DNA from: an uncultured Tissierellia bacterium
Lineage (GTDB): Bacteria > Bacillota > Clostridia > Tissierellales > Tissierellaceae
Direction of reading: 5' to 3'
DNA: 64,000 nt
Assembly: GCA_946402705.1 (NCBI GenBank)
Contig: CAMIXG010000001.1
Location: 186,001 to 250,000, forward strand
Positions within the stretch are counted from its first letter, which is position 1. Each line of letters starts with the position of its first letter. The translations under genes were made by a program, and so were the position numbers. Shown here piece by piece: positions 1 to 7,698 of the stretch. The notes under the pieces are model-generated. The model searched no databases. It saw only the letters and a list, made by a program, of their open reading frames with translations, and was not told the origin of the DNA.

Positions 1-122
1 TGGTATCTAGTTACATTTAGGATACAAGCCAATTCTTGCTGGAATATTTTATTGTCTTTTCTTAATTTTTTAATCTTTTTTCCAAGCTGATTAAATAACT
101 CATTATCTAATTTATTCTCCAT
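1..122 (-). CDS. XRE-family helix-turn-helix regulator, partial (N-terminus only)
   Basis: This reading frame is too short for the ORF track because the window edge cuts it off. The minus strand reads MENKLDNELFNQLGKKIKKL followed by RKDNKIFQQELACILNVTRY. That is the usual start of an XRE/Cro-type HTH domain: G-x-x-I-K-x-L-R, then Q-x-E-L-A, then the recognition helix. A strong GGAGGGG site lies 7 bases before the ATG at 122. About 40 codons are visible and the C-terminal effector part is outside the window. By family it should be a DNA-binding regulator; its targets cannot be read. No partner gene is visible on this side. Confidence 0.75.
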   Translation of the reverse strand, partial: MENKLDNELFNQLGKKIKKLRKDNKIFQQELACILNVTRY

Positions 123-465
123 AAATTTCCCCTCCAGTATAATATGTAATATTATATCATTAATATTTAATAATACATATTTTCAGAGTTTTCGTGTTAT
201 TATCAACATTGTAAGTGATTCATCAGCCTAAAACATTACTCAAATTCTGTAATTTACTATAACTCACTGTAATAACTTTGTGTTTTATATAATATAAATT
301 AATAGCTATATTATAACTTATCTTATATAAAATTTAGTAACAATATATCTATTAAAATTGGTGTATATTATTTTGGAAAATTTGAATTAAAAGAATGATA
401 CAAGTTTTATGAAATATTATATGATAGTATAAATATTATATGAAAGAAAAAGGAGGTTCATACTT
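123..465. other. AT-rich intergenic region
   Basis: This 343-base stretch separates the divergent XRE regulator and the small membrane protein. I see no coding frame with a ribosome binding site, no strong inverted repeat and no RNA-gene signature. It should contain the promoters of both flanking genes; a TATAAT-like hexamer on the minus strand near 151-156 could serve the XRE gene, but its -35 match is poor. Confidence 0.5.
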
Positions 466-900
466 ATGGTAAAAACTTGTTTAAAGTATTTTATAATTAC
501 AGCTATTTTTAGCCTAGTTTATTGTTTTGTTTTAGCTCGATTTGTACCCAGTCCATTGGCTTTGAATATATTAATAATCATTATCTATGTTTACCTTAAT
601 CATAAATTTCTAATAAATATTACAGAATTTACTTCAGCAGTATTTATAACACCATGCTTAATCTTTATAACTGGTATACTAGGTTATATCTTAAATTTAA
701 AACAGTTAGCGGATTTTTCAGATATATACTTTATACCATTTACTGAAGTAACTCGAGCTTTATTGCCCCTACTAAATATTAATTTAAGTACTAATCTTAG
801 TATAAATTTTTCTGGGTTATTACTAATACTATTTATAAATTATATAGTGCATTTAGAAATGATAACTGATCCATATAATAAACATTACTATGATTTATAA
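466..900 (+). CDS. Small multi-pass membrane protein, unknown function
   Basis: The 144-residue protein is almost entirely hydrophobic. Likely membrane segments cover roughly residues 7-26, 32-50, 57-76 and 117-134, with a short polar C-terminus (DPYNKHYYDL). The ATG has an excellent AAAGGAGG site about 8 bases upstream and the gene ends just before a strong terminator, so it looks like a real single-gene unit. I do not recognise the family. The layout vaguely recalls small membrane accessory proteins, but no catalytic or transport motif can be seen. Base composition is even more AT-rich than the housekeeping part of the window, as expected for an accessory gene. Confidence 0.75.
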   Translation: MVKTCLKYFIITAIFSLVYCFVLARFVPSPLALNILIIIIYVYLNHKFLINITEFTSAVFITPCLIFITGILGYILNLKQLADFSDIYFIPFTEVTRALLPLLNINLSTNLSINFSGLLLILFINYIVHLEMITDPYNKHYYDL

Positions 901-921
901 ATAAAATATCTAATACATATT

Positions 922-957
922 AAAGGAGATGATACTGTCATAATATCATCTCCTTTT
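922..957 (+). terminator. Intrinsic terminator after the 466-900 gene
   Basis: A 13-bp stem (AAAGGAGATGATA with TATCATCTCCTTT) encloses a 9-base loop and runs into TTTTT. It lies about 20 bases after the stop codon. Confidence 0.85.
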
Positions 958-1133
958 TGCTCTTCATTTTTTTAAGTTTAATTTTACATATCATAATGCT
1001 ATTACATATGAGTTATTAGGAAAGGTAACAACTTTTATATAATAGTATTTGTAACTTTCGAATAGTAGTATTCTAACATGAGCAGAGTATGACCATTTTG
1101 TAATTTTGATGATTAGTATTCTGCAATCTTTTC

Positions 1134-1160
1134 AAAAAATACTATAGTAATTACTGTAGT
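1134..1160 (-). terminator. Probable terminator overlapping the end of the gene remnant
   Basis: On the minus strand a near-perfect palindrome (ACTACAGTAATTACTATAGT) is followed by ATTTTTT. It overlaps the stop codon of the remnant at 1151-1330 and is placed where a terminator for the leftward genes would be expected. Confidence 0.5.
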
Positions 1161-1330
1161 ACTTTTTCTTTAGCAAAGCTATACTCTTTATCCCAATCGA
1201 ACTTATAGGTAGTAGTAGCAACTTCTAAAAAAGGATGATGCTCTTTAATAACCTTATTAAGAAACTCCAAGTCAGCAATATATGTATCTGCTGTAGGCTC
1301 TGTAGGCTTTCTTATTGTTGTAAAAGAAAA
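1151..1330 (-). pseudogene. 3' remnant of an unidentified gene
   Basis: The minus-strand frame between the TAA at 1331 and the TAA at 1151 encodes about 57 residues ending PFLEVATTTYKFDWDKEYSF plus AKEKVLQ. There is no ATG, GTG or TTG with a ribosome binding site. The residue use (Trp, Asp, Glu, Pro, His) is that of a normal soluble protein and differs from the Ile/Asn/Tyr-rich membrane proteins beside it. It reads like the C-terminus of a gene whose 5' part is gone. It is in the same frame as the ORF ending at 1331, so a read-through extension is formally possible, but the abrupt change in composition argues for a separate relic. I do not recognise the family. Confidence 0.45.
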
Positions 1331-2361
1331 TTATTTTTTTTCTATAAATCTATTGACCACAAAATAATATACTTTATTATTAAATTTATCTCTCCTTATA
1401 GCAATATACAAACAGTAAATAAAATAATCTATTACCGAAACCATATAAATAGTGATTATTGCACAAATATGTGTATCAAGTATATTCATATAATTATTGG
1501 TCATTATAAAATATAATATCAAAACTATAGCTATATATATGAATATTAATACCTTGTGTGTTAGACTATATAAATTTATACCCTTGCCATATGTACAAAT
1601 ATAATATGTATTAATCTTATTCAAGAATACTGATTTAATTAATTCATCAACAGAATCAGGACTAAAATTAGAACTACATTCTAATTTTTCATAATGTTTT
1701 AAAAAAATATTTTTGAAAAGAATTTTTGAATCATTAATATTTAAAGTATTATTAAACATATGTTGTACATTTATTGATGAGTTTTTATCATAGTTTAAAA
1801 ATAAATTTGTATATTTAATGTACTCTAATTCATTAATCAGCCAATCTGCTTCGATATATTTAAAATATAATAAATCCTTAAATAATTCTTCAAATTTAGG
1901 TGAAATCTTTATTGGAATAAGTTTTTTTCAATATTATTATTATATTCATTATATGTATAATTAGTATTTTTTGGACTGCTTGATTTGTCAATATAAATTG
2001 GAATACCAATTGGTAGAATTAATCCAACAATCCATTTTATAGATTCAATATTATATAGGTATGTACTACTTGCTAATGATAGGATATTAGTATTGTGTAT
2101 TATAAATATTATTGATACAAATGATATTATAGTACAAATATACATATATATATGATTAATCTTAGAGCATTTGCTTTTATATATCCTTTTAATAAAAGAA
2201 AATATTCCATATAAGTTGCATATAGCAATTGAAATTAATAAAACTATAAACTGTATATTCCCAGTCACAATAATAAAAGTAGAAAAAACTATAAAAAATG
2301 AAATTAAAATAATAATACCTGAACAAACTAAAAAACTATTTTTTCTAAAATTTGAATCCAT
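1331..2361 (-). pseudogene. Membrane protein gene split by a frameshift at an A7 run
   Basis: Two ORF-track entries (1909-2361 and 1331-1759) appear to be one gene. The upstream part starts at ATG 2361 after a good AGGAGTGA site and encodes about four membrane segments before stopping at 1909. The frame of the second ORF is open back to the same place, continuing LIPIKISPKFEELFKDLLYF and on into MFNNTLNI, and its own ATG at 1759 has no ribosome binding site. The two frames meet at AAAAAAAC (1921-1928, minus strand). Adding one A, or a -1 slip on this A-AAA-AAC heptamer, joins them into a protein of about 340 residues: an N-terminal membrane domain, a soluble helical middle and two C-terminal membrane segments. 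Family unknown. Possible explanations are a broken gene, a phase-variable homopolymer, programmed slippage or a sequencing error. Confidence 0.6.
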
Positions 2362-2383
2362 AACATCACTCCTATCTATATAA

Positions 2384-2645
2384 CAAATTATTAAATTTAT
2401 TTTAAATAGATTTTTTCAATATAATAATTATAAGTTTGAATTTATCTAAATATTCATAAACCCAATTATGATTTTATTAATTTAATATTTTATATTATTT
2501 TGTATAAAGTAATATAAATCAATATATTGTTTTCATTTTGTAATTTTAAAACTATTATAACATTGAAAATATTCAATAACAAACTTATTAAAATTCTTTT
2601 AAGAATTCCTCTATATTTTCTCATTTTCATGTTAATTTGAATATT
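2384..2645. other. AT-rich intergenic region
   Basis: No supported gene is present between the divergent units at 2361 and 2713. A 60-codon minus-strand frame (2490-2672) has no ribosome binding site and a composition typical of random AT-rich DNA. No clear hairpin or repeat is visible. Confidence 0.5.
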
Positions 2646-2673
2646 TTGTTTTGTTTGAAATTTGTGATACAAT
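2646..2673 (+). promoter_or_regulatory. Promoter of the 2713 membrane protein gene
   Basis: TTGTTT and TACAAT are separated by 16 bases. A TG dinucleotide one base before the -10 box makes it an extended -10. It ends 39 bases before the proposed TTG start. Confidence 0.55.
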
Positions 2674-2712
2674 TCTAAATGTAGGATTTTAATATATGAG
2701 GGGGTGAACTTA

Positions 2713-3090
2713 TTGGATAATCATGATGAAACTCAAGTTATAATTGAAGATACAGTTAAGGTTAAAAAAAGTAAACTATCACTTATATCATTTGTCCTTG
2801 GAATTATATACTTTATTTATATAGTATCTTATTTTATATCAGGCATGTCAGATGCTGATAGTACAGCTGCTGTTGGTGCTGGTATAGCAGCTATGTTAGT
2901 AACACCACACATGATTGCAACAGGTATAGCAGTGCTGTTTAATGCTCTTGGATTTTTTATGAATAAAAGAGGATTTATGTTAGTTGCTGCAATTTTATAC
3001 ACTATTGCTATGGTGCTTTTTCCATTTTATTTTATGTTTGTAATTATACAAACTATACTTTCATATGTAGCATATGCAAAAATGAAATAA
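2713..3090 (+). CDS. Small membrane protein, unknown function
   Basis: The ORF track begins at a GTG (2704) that lies inside the GAGGGGGTGA ribosome binding site. The TTG at 2713 is correctly spaced from it, giving a protein of 125 residues. After a short acidic N-terminus (DNHDETQVIIEDTVKVKKSK) there are about three membrane segments, roughly residues 22-42, 50-80 (small-residue rich, AAVGAGIAAML) and 87-120. This is a common architecture for small clostridial membrane proteins annotated only as domain-of-unknown-function; I cannot assign a role. It is a single-gene unit with its own promoter and terminator. Confidence 0.75.
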   Translation: MDNHDETQVIIEDTVKVKKSKLSLISFVLGIIYFIYIVSYFISGMSDADSTAAVGAGIAAMLVTPHMIATGIAVLFNALGFFMNKRGFMLVAAILYTIAMVLFPFYFMFVIIQTILSYVAYAKMK

Positions 3091-3106
3091 TATTTCTTAC
3101 TAAAAT

Positions 3107-3146
3107 AAAAACTGCTTAAAACCAATTGATGGTTTTAAGCAGTTTT
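3107..3146. terminator. Bidirectional terminator between convergent genes
   Basis: AAAACTGCTTAAAACC pairs with GGTTTTAAGCAGTTTT across an AATTGAT loop, with T-runs in both directions. It serves the + strand membrane gene and the minus-strand DUF4097 gene. Confidence 0.9.
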
Positions 3147-3875
3147 TTAGTTTATAGTTACTGTTCCATTTACTATCCCTATATCTACTTGTTCATAGTT
3201 ATTCTCTATTCCCAAGTTTTGTTTTATATTTTTAGGTATTATTGCATTTGATTTTTCCTGTCCCATAATCTCAACACTACCTGTTATAATTTCAACATTG
3301 GCATATCCCTTATATCTATCAAACTTCATATCTACAGTTCCATTTACCATATTTATATCAGTATCATATGCTTCTTCTCCACTAAGGTTTATTTCTCCAT
3401 TTGTTAAGTCTACTTCTATATTTCTAAGAGCTGTTGATGAGCTTAACATACCATTTACACCTTCATATTCAACTTCTACTAGTTTATCTTTAGGTATTGT
3501 TATTTCTATTTTATAACTATTTTTTGTAATTTTTCTGTTTCCTCTTTCCCTAAATTTCAAGGTTTCTTCATCTGTATATACTTCTAAGTCCTCTAGACTT
3601 CCTCTACTATTTTTATATACCTTATATTTGAATTCATTTCCTTCTGTGATTTTTACAACAGAATTTACTATACTAAAATCTAACTTTTCTATCATGCCAT
3701 CTATACCTTGTTCTGAAACTAGCTCATCTGCCATCTCTATACTATTATAGTTATACTTATTATCATCAATTACTTTTTTTACTGTGATTAGGTCAAACTT
3801 CAAGAATGATATTATTGCTATAATTGATGAAATAACTGTTATTAAAAATACTTTAAATATAAAATTATTTTTCAT
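3147..3875 (-). CDS. DUF4097-family (putative adhesin-like) membrane-anchored protein
   Basis: The 242-residue protein has one N-terminal membrane anchor (about residues 7-27) and an extracytoplasmic part made of repeated beta-strand units such as INMVNGTVDMKFD and NVEIITGSVEIMG. This is the right-handed, repeat-like pattern of the DUF4097 family, here in a short version. Its start overlaps the end of the DUF1700 gene by 11 bases, so the two are translationally coupled. In Firmicutes this order (PadR regulator, HAAS/DUF1700, DUF4097) is a recurrent envelope-stress type module. The precise function is unknown. AGAGGTG precedes the ATG at good spacing. Confidence 0.75.
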   Translation of the reverse strand: MKNNFIFKVFLITVISSIIAIISFLKFDLITVKKVIDDNKYNYNSIEMADELVSEQGIDGMIEKLDFSIVNSVVKITEGNEFKYKVYKNSRGSLEDLEVYTDEETLKFRERGNRKITKNSYKIEITIPKDKLVEVEYEGVNGMLSSSTALRNIEVDLTNGEINLSGEEAYDTDINMVNGTVDMKFDRYKGYANVEIITGSVEIMGQEKSNAIIPKNIKQNLGIENNYEQVDIGIVNGTVTIN

Positions 3876-4494
3876 CTCTTACACCTCTTTTTTCTATCTT
3901 CCATTTTATAGTTATAAAAAGATTTTTTAAACTTTTAAACAGCCATTTGAAAAAGTTAATACCTATACCAGCTGTTAAGATACTACCACTAATTAAGGCT
4001 ACACTTGTAAAAATTATTGTAATAGGATGTATTTGAGCAAATACTGCTGGCATAGCCACAATATTTAAACTTAAAAATCCTGGGATTAATGAAAGTAGTA
4101 GTGCAACTCCTAAAGCAAATATAGCTATTGCCATGGCTATTATGGCAAATATTAAACCTACAAATGTTCCTACAACGCCAACTAATACACCTAAAATCGG
4201 TAAAATCACGGGAATCAGTAAAACTACTAAAATAGATCCTATAATTATCTTCGATAAACTCATACCTTCTTTTCCTGTATTTGTTTTTGCAAGTGCCCTA
4301 CCTTCATTTTCTAAAAATTGTTTTGCTATAGTTTCTGGTGAACCTAATTCTTGTGAAATCTGATCTTCTGCCTTTCCATTTTCTAGTCCTATATTAAAAT
4401 GTTCTTCATAATCCGCTACTATGTCCTTTACTACTACACTTGGAAAATCTTTTAAATAATATTTTAATAAGTCCAAATATTCTTGTCTACTCAT
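3865..4494 (-). CDS. DUF1700/HAAS-domain membrane protein
   Basis: Residues 1 to about 65 form the HAAS (DUF1700) helical domain: MSRQEYLDLLKYYLKDFP, then IVADYEEHFNIG and ISQELGSPETIAKQFL. It is followed by four hydrophobic segments between about residues 80 and 195 and a basic cytoplasmic tail. HAAS proteins usually sit next to PadR regulators and are thought to transmit a membrane signal, which matches the neighbourhood: PadR upstream with an 8-base overlap, DUF4097 downstream with an 11-base overlap. AAGGAGG precedes the ATG. Domain identity is confident; role is inferred from context only. Confidence 0.8.
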   Translation of the reverse strand: MSRQEYLDLLKYYLKDFPSVVVKDIVADYEEHFNIGLENGKAEDQISQELGSPETIAKQFLENEGRALAKTNTGKEGMSLSKIIIGSILVVLLIPVILPILGVLVGVVGTFVGLIFAIIAMAIAIFALGVALLLSLIPGFLSLNIVAMPAVFAQIHPITIIFTSVALISGSILTAGIGINFFKWLFKSLKNLFITIKWKIEKRGVRDEK

Positions 4495-4807
4495 TATTAT
4501 TCCTCCTTAACAAACTATCTATATCTTCTTTAAAGCTAGTCCATTGTTCTAATTGGTCCTCATATGCCCTTGACCCAAGATCTGTTATCTTATAATACTT
4601 TCTAGATGGTCCATTATTGGATTCTTTCAAATATGCTTCTACATATCCCTCTGTTCTAATTCTTCTTAGTAGGGGATAAATAGTTCCTTCTGATATATCA
4701 ATATACTTTGAAATCTCTTCTACTAGTTCATATCCGTACCTATCTTCATCTTTTAACAAAGATAATACTAGGAGTTCTAGCATTCCTTTTTTAAGCTGAA
4801 CTATCAT
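4487..4807 (-). CDS. PadR-family transcriptional regulator
   Basis: This 106-residue protein is a typical short PadR repressor. The winged helix is seen in QLKKGMLELLVLSLL, YGYELVEEI, ISEGTIYPLLRRIRTEGYVE and RKYYKITDLG, followed by a C-terminal dimerisation helix. It is the first gene of a three-gene unit with the HAAS and DUF4097 membrane proteins and probably represses its own operon, as is usual for this family. A well-formed promoter lies directly upstream. The start ATG at 4807 follows AAGAGGTGA. Confidence 0.9.
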   Translation of the reverse strand: MIVQLKKGMLELLVLSLLKDEDRYGYELVEEISKYIDISEGTIYPLLRRIRTEGYVEAYLKESNNGPSRKYYKITDLGSRAYEDQLEQWTSFKEDIDSLLRRNNNE

Positions 4808-4826
4808 TTAATCACCTCTTGAATAT

Positions 4827-4855
4827 AATATACTACACGCTACCTTTTAATGCAA
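4827..4855 (-). promoter_or_regulatory. Promoter of the PadR/HAAS/DUF4097 operon
   Basis: On the minus strand TTGCAT and TATATT are separated by exactly 17 bases. The -10 overlaps an A/T palindromic stretch (TAGTATATTATA) that could be the PadR operator; the operator idea is inference. Confidence 0.65.
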
Positions 4856-4913
4856 GATACCATTCTATAAATTATACATATATTTATAAAATCTTAAGAA
4901 TATGTTAATAATT

Positions 4914-4948
4914 AAAAATAGCCCTAACTCGTCGTTAGGGCTATTTTT
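4914..4948. terminator. Terminator for the amidase gene (bidirectional shape)
   Basis: A 15-bp perfect stem (AAAAATAGCCCTAAC with GTTAGGGCTATTTTT) with a 5-base loop. It overlaps the last codons and stop of the minus-strand amidase gene. Confidence 0.9.
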
Positions 4949-5852
4949 ACAAACTTCTTATTAATTCTGTCATAGATAGTATATATTTAGGTACAGCACA
5001 TCTTACTGTTACAAAAGGATTAACCACCTGAGATATTCTTGCATCCATAACTAAACTTGATAATAAATAAGCTTCTTCAAAAGGCATTCTCTTAGCATGA
5101 CTTATGTAGTTTACCAGTGAACTAGCTGCACTATGTAAGGCTTTATCCATAGTTTTTTGAGATGCAATCATCACTATATCATCTTTTGTTTCAAGTATGG
5201 GCCAATCTATAGTCTTATTTTTTATAATATCTACTTTCAATCTTACCTCACCTGCCACCTCAAGACCTGTAGAACAAATTTCTCCATCACCCATAACTGC
5301 ATGTAAGTCTCCCAAGGCTAAATATGCTCCATCTTGTTTTATGGGAAGATATAAACTTGTGCCACTTACTATCTCCTTAGTATCCATATTACCACCATGA
5401 CTATAGGGGATATTTGTTGGTAAAAAACCATCTCCATCATCTGTAGCCACACCTATTACACCTATCATTGGTCTTATGGGTATCTCGAAGTTTTTAAAAT
5501 GAGCCAGATTATTTTCTATTTGTATTATCTTAGTCAAGGGCTCTTTAACTAAATCTCCCAAAGCTCCACCTTTTTTAGTTGTTAGTGTAACTCCTTGATT
5601 GTTTACCTTTATATCTAATATATCTATTTTTAATATATCACCGGCTTTCGCCTCTTCTATGTATATTGGTCCTGTTGCAGGATTCAATTTTTCTGCATCT
5701 ATTTCTTCTATTACATCATCTTCAGATATAACTTGTCCAAAAAAACAATCATTAGTTTTAACTATAAATTCTTCGTTAATACTGATTTTATCTACTGCTT
5801 CCATCTTGTTATTAAATCCATAAACAACTTTTTCTCCACTGATAATTTTCAT
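4947..5852 (-). CDS. Acetamidase/formamidase family protein
   Basis: At 301 residues the length and motifs match the FmdA/AmdA family, metal-dependent hydrolases of short-chain amides that release ammonia. Family hallmarks visible are NPATGPIYIEEAKAGDILKI, the RPMIGVIGVA segment, PYSHGGNMDTKEI and LGDLHAVMGDGEICSTGLEV. It is a single-gene unit with its own terminator, next to but not co-transcribed with the folate transporter gene. The true substrate (formamide, acetamide or another amide) cannot be read from the sequence. ATG 5852 follows GAGGT at good spacing. Confidence 0.85.
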   Translation of the reverse strand: MKIISGEKVVYGFNNKMEAVDKISINEEFIVKTNDCFFGQVISEDDVIEEIDAEKLNPATGPIYIEEAKAGDILKIDILDIKVNNQGVTLTTKKGGALGDLVKEPLTKIIQIENNLAHFKNFEIPIRPMIGVIGVATDDGDGFLPTNIPYSHGGNMDTKEIVSGTSLYLPIKQDGAYLALGDLHAVMGDGEICSTGLEVAGEVRLKVDIIKNKTIDWPILETKDDIVMIASQKTMDKALHSAASSLVNYISHAKRMPFEEAYLLSSLVMDARISQVVNPFVTVRCAVPKYILSMTELIRSL

Positions 5853-5917
5853 AATTTACCTCCATATCTATTTTTTTACTTATTTTCCTTATTTATATAA
5901 TACTATATTTGGAAATT

Positions 5918-5946
5918 AAAAAGGTGGTAGACTTGGTCTACCACCT
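5918..5946 (-). terminator. Terminator of the folate S-component gene
   Basis: AGGTGGTAGAC/GTCTACCACCT is a strong GC-rich stem followed on the minus strand by TTTTTAATTT, five bases after the stop codon. Confidence 0.9.
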
Positions 5947-5950
5947 AAAA

Positions 5951-6478
5951 TCACCTTAAATCTCTGAAGTTTATTTGCTTTGTTGTAACTTCTAGTATTG
6001 ATTTTATTAAAAACGCATATATTGGTGCTTGTATTAACTGTTTTGTCAGAGAATGGCCAAATTTTATCCAAAACGTTCCCGGTGCATATAATATATCTAT
6101 AAATATATTAACAAGTACAACTGAAGTTAAGAATTGACCAACTATAACACCTATTAGTATTTTCAAATAACTAAACTTAGGATATTCTTCTCCAAGTAGC
6201 TTAGTTACTAACACTGGTATCAAACCTGTAAGGGCTGATGTTAGTGTAAAAATTGGGTTTAATCCTCCCATGGCAGATGGTCTAACTATAAATGCCACTA
6301 TGTCTGTTATGGCTCCTGTTAAAAAACCTAGCACTGGTCCCAAGGCATATCCTGCCATAATAATTGGGAGTCCTCCAAAGCTAAAACTGCCAACCCTAAG
6401 GCTGTTTACAACTACTCCTAATGATACAAATAACCCAATGTAAGTTATTTGCCTTGCTGAAAATTTACTCTTATTCAT
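5951..6478 (-). CDS. folT: Folate-type ECF transporter S component
   Basis: The 175-residue protein has about six membrane helices and the S-component N-terminus SARQITYIGLFVSLGVVVN. The segment SFGGLPIIMAGYALGPVLGF followed by LTGAITDIVAFIVRPS and FTLTSALTGLIP is typical of the folate-specific (FolT-like) subfamily. S components bind the vitamin and dock onto the shared EcfA/EcfA'/EcfT module, which is not in this window. The upstream THF riboswitch independently supports a folate substrate. ATG 6478 follows GAAAGGAG, which can be masked by the riboswitch expression platform. Confidence 0.9.
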   Translation of the reverse strand: MNKSKFSARQITYIGLFVSLGVVVNSLRVGSFSFGGLPIIMAGYALGPVLGFLTGAITDIVAFIVRPSAMGGLNPIFTLTSALTGLIPVLVTKLLGEEYPKFSYLKILIGVIVGQFLTSVVLVNIFIDILYAPGTFWIKFGHSLTKQLIQAPIYAFLIKSILEVTTKQINFRDLR

Positions 6479-6480
6479 AA

Positions 6481-6625
6481 TAACTCCTTTCTAACAGTCT
6501 GCGTAATAAGAAAGAAGCTTCTATTTACACAGTGAACGCAATAATACATCGCAGCTTTCGCCTTCGTCTTAAAACAACGTCCCATTTTTAAGCACTTTAC
6601 GCGTATTACTTACCCTGTTAATTTT
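6481..6625 (-). ncRNA. THF (tetrahydrofolate) riboswitch with possible SD-sequestering platform
   Basis: The minus strand carries the conserved THF-I aptamer core: ACGCGTAAAGTGC, then AUGGGACGUUG, then ACGAAGGCGAAAGCUGCG and a closing GUAUUAUUGCGUUC. Helix P1 forms between AGUAAUAC (6602-6609) and GUAUUAUU (6540-6547). Downstream, CUUCUUUCU can pair with the Shine-Dalgarno AGAAAGGAG (one G-U), and UUACGC next to it is complementary to GCGUAA of the aptamer. This suggests a translational switch in which folate binding frees the sequestering strand. The platform model is inference; the aptamer match is direct. Confidence 0.9.
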
Positions 6626-6640
6626 ATTTTTTACTATTAA

Positions 6641-6669
6641 AGATTACCATAGAAATAGCTAAATTTCAA
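6641..6669 (-). promoter_or_regulatory. Promoter of the THF riboswitch/folT transcript
   Basis: TTGAAA and TAATCT are separated by 17 bases on the minus strand, ending about 20 bases before the riboswitch 5' helix. Confidence 0.7.
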
Positions 6670-6696
6670 GCTTAGAATAAGTTGTAAATTCATAAC

Positions 6697-6921
6697 TTAT
6701 TTTTTACTGTCTTCTTCTGATTTTTCTTTATAATCTTTATATTGCTTAAACTTTAAAACTACTATTAGAATTATAAGTAAAAAAATTATATAATCACTAG
6801 TTCTCAAGTGTTTAAAATCTCTTGTTACTACAAATGCTAATAATATTATTCCACTTAATATATCTATAAATTTAAATGATTTTTTCATAATTTTATGGTG
6901 AAAACCTAAGTTTTCCCCCAC
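6697..6921 (-). CDS. Small membrane protein, unknown function
   Basis: The 74-codon frame encodes two membrane segments (about residues 19-35 and 42-58 counted from the GTG) and a charged C-terminal tail KEKSEEDSKK. It follows the methyltransferase gene by 8 bases, so the two are probably co-transcribed. The start is doubtful: the GTG at 6921 is only one base from AGGAGG, while the ATG at residue 12 (MKKSFKF) has no good site. I cannot assign a family. A weak AATAAGTT/AACTTATT hairpin overlaps the end of the gene. Confidence 0.6.
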   Translation of the reverse strand: MGENLGFHHKIMKKSFKFIDILSGIILLAFVVTRDFKHLRTSDYIIFLLIILIVVLKFKQYKDYKEKSEEDSKK

Positions 6922-6929
6922 ACCTCCTA

Positions 6930-7646
6930 CTATTTTTCGCCCATGACAACTAGGACATATGATTCCTCAGCTTTATAATCATCTTTTTTAAAGCTACCAT
7001 ATTTTTTTATATTTTTAAAACCTACTTTTTCTAAAAGGCTTAAAAGTTTCTCTTCTCTTATAGGATATAAGACTTCTTGATTTTCAAGCTCTCTACCCTC
7101 AACTTCTAGTAAGGTATTAAAGTATATTTTCTCATCACCAGGCACTCTTTCATAATTTCTATAAAATTTAAGTTTAACTTCTTCATCTTCTATAAGTGGT
7201 AAGGCTTCTATATTTTTATCTAAAATCCTATTGTAGTTTATAGTTTGTAGGACTATATTTCCTCCTAGTTCCAGTTTTTCATATGCCTTACTCAAAAATT
7301 CTAGTATTTTTTCATCATTATCTAAATGAACTATGGAATTTCCTATGCAATAAATCGTATTAAATGTTTGTTCTAAACTATCTATATCCAACATATTTAA
7401 AACTCTAGAATCTATGTTTTGATTTGTAGCTTTTAACTCTTCTATCATAGACTCATTTAGGTCTATGGCTTTTACATCATAGCCTAGCTTATCTAAGGCC
7501 TTAGAATACTCTCCAGTGCCACAAGCTACATCTAATACCCTCTTAGGTGTTTTACCTATAACATCAGATAAAAACTGGATTTGCGCCTTTCCAGTTGGAA
7601 ATATATATTTATAATACTTTGATATTGTTGTATAAAATTCGGACAT
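6930..7646 (-). CDS. Class I SAM-dependent methyltransferase
   Basis: The 238-residue protein shows the Rossmann-type SAM motif I VLDVACGTGEYSKALDKLG (about residues 37-55), the acidic ribose contact VKAIDLNESMI and motif II region NTIYCIGNSIVHL. The rest fits small-molecule methyltransferases of the UbiE/MenG-like superfamily; the substrate is unknown. It lies between an HxlR regulator gene and a small membrane protein gene on the same strand. AAAGGGTGG precedes the ATG at 7646. Confidence 0.8.
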   Translation of the reverse strand: MSEFYTTISKYYKYIFPTGKAQIQFLSDVIGKTPKRVLDVACGTGEYSKALDKLGYDVKAIDLNESMIEELKATNQNIDSRVLNMLDIDSLEQTFNTIYCIGNSIVHLDNDEKILEFLSKAYEKLELGGNIVLQTINYNRILDKNIEALPLIEDEEVKLKFYRNYERVPGDEKIYFNTLLEVEGRELENQEVLYPIREEKLLSLLEKVGFKNIKKYGSFKKDDYKAEESYVLVVMGEK

Positions 7647-7698
7647 CTCATACCACCCTTTCTTTTTACTAACTGATATTTACCCAGATATAGCTATT

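Noticed and set aside
1235-1516. 93-codon plus-strand ORF
   Set aside because: It is antisense to the frameshifted membrane gene and the 3' remnant, with Cys/Tyr/Ile-rich nonsense composition and no SD.
2490-2672. 60-codon minus-strand ORF
   Set aside because: No ribosome binding site, low-complexity Ile/Asn/Leu composition and overlap with the promoter of the 2713 gene; typical random ORF in AT-rich DNA.
6675-6705. Hairpin AATAAGTT/AACTTATT near the end of the 6697 gene
   Set aside because: Weak A/T stem without a proper U-run on the minus strand; not convincing as a terminator.
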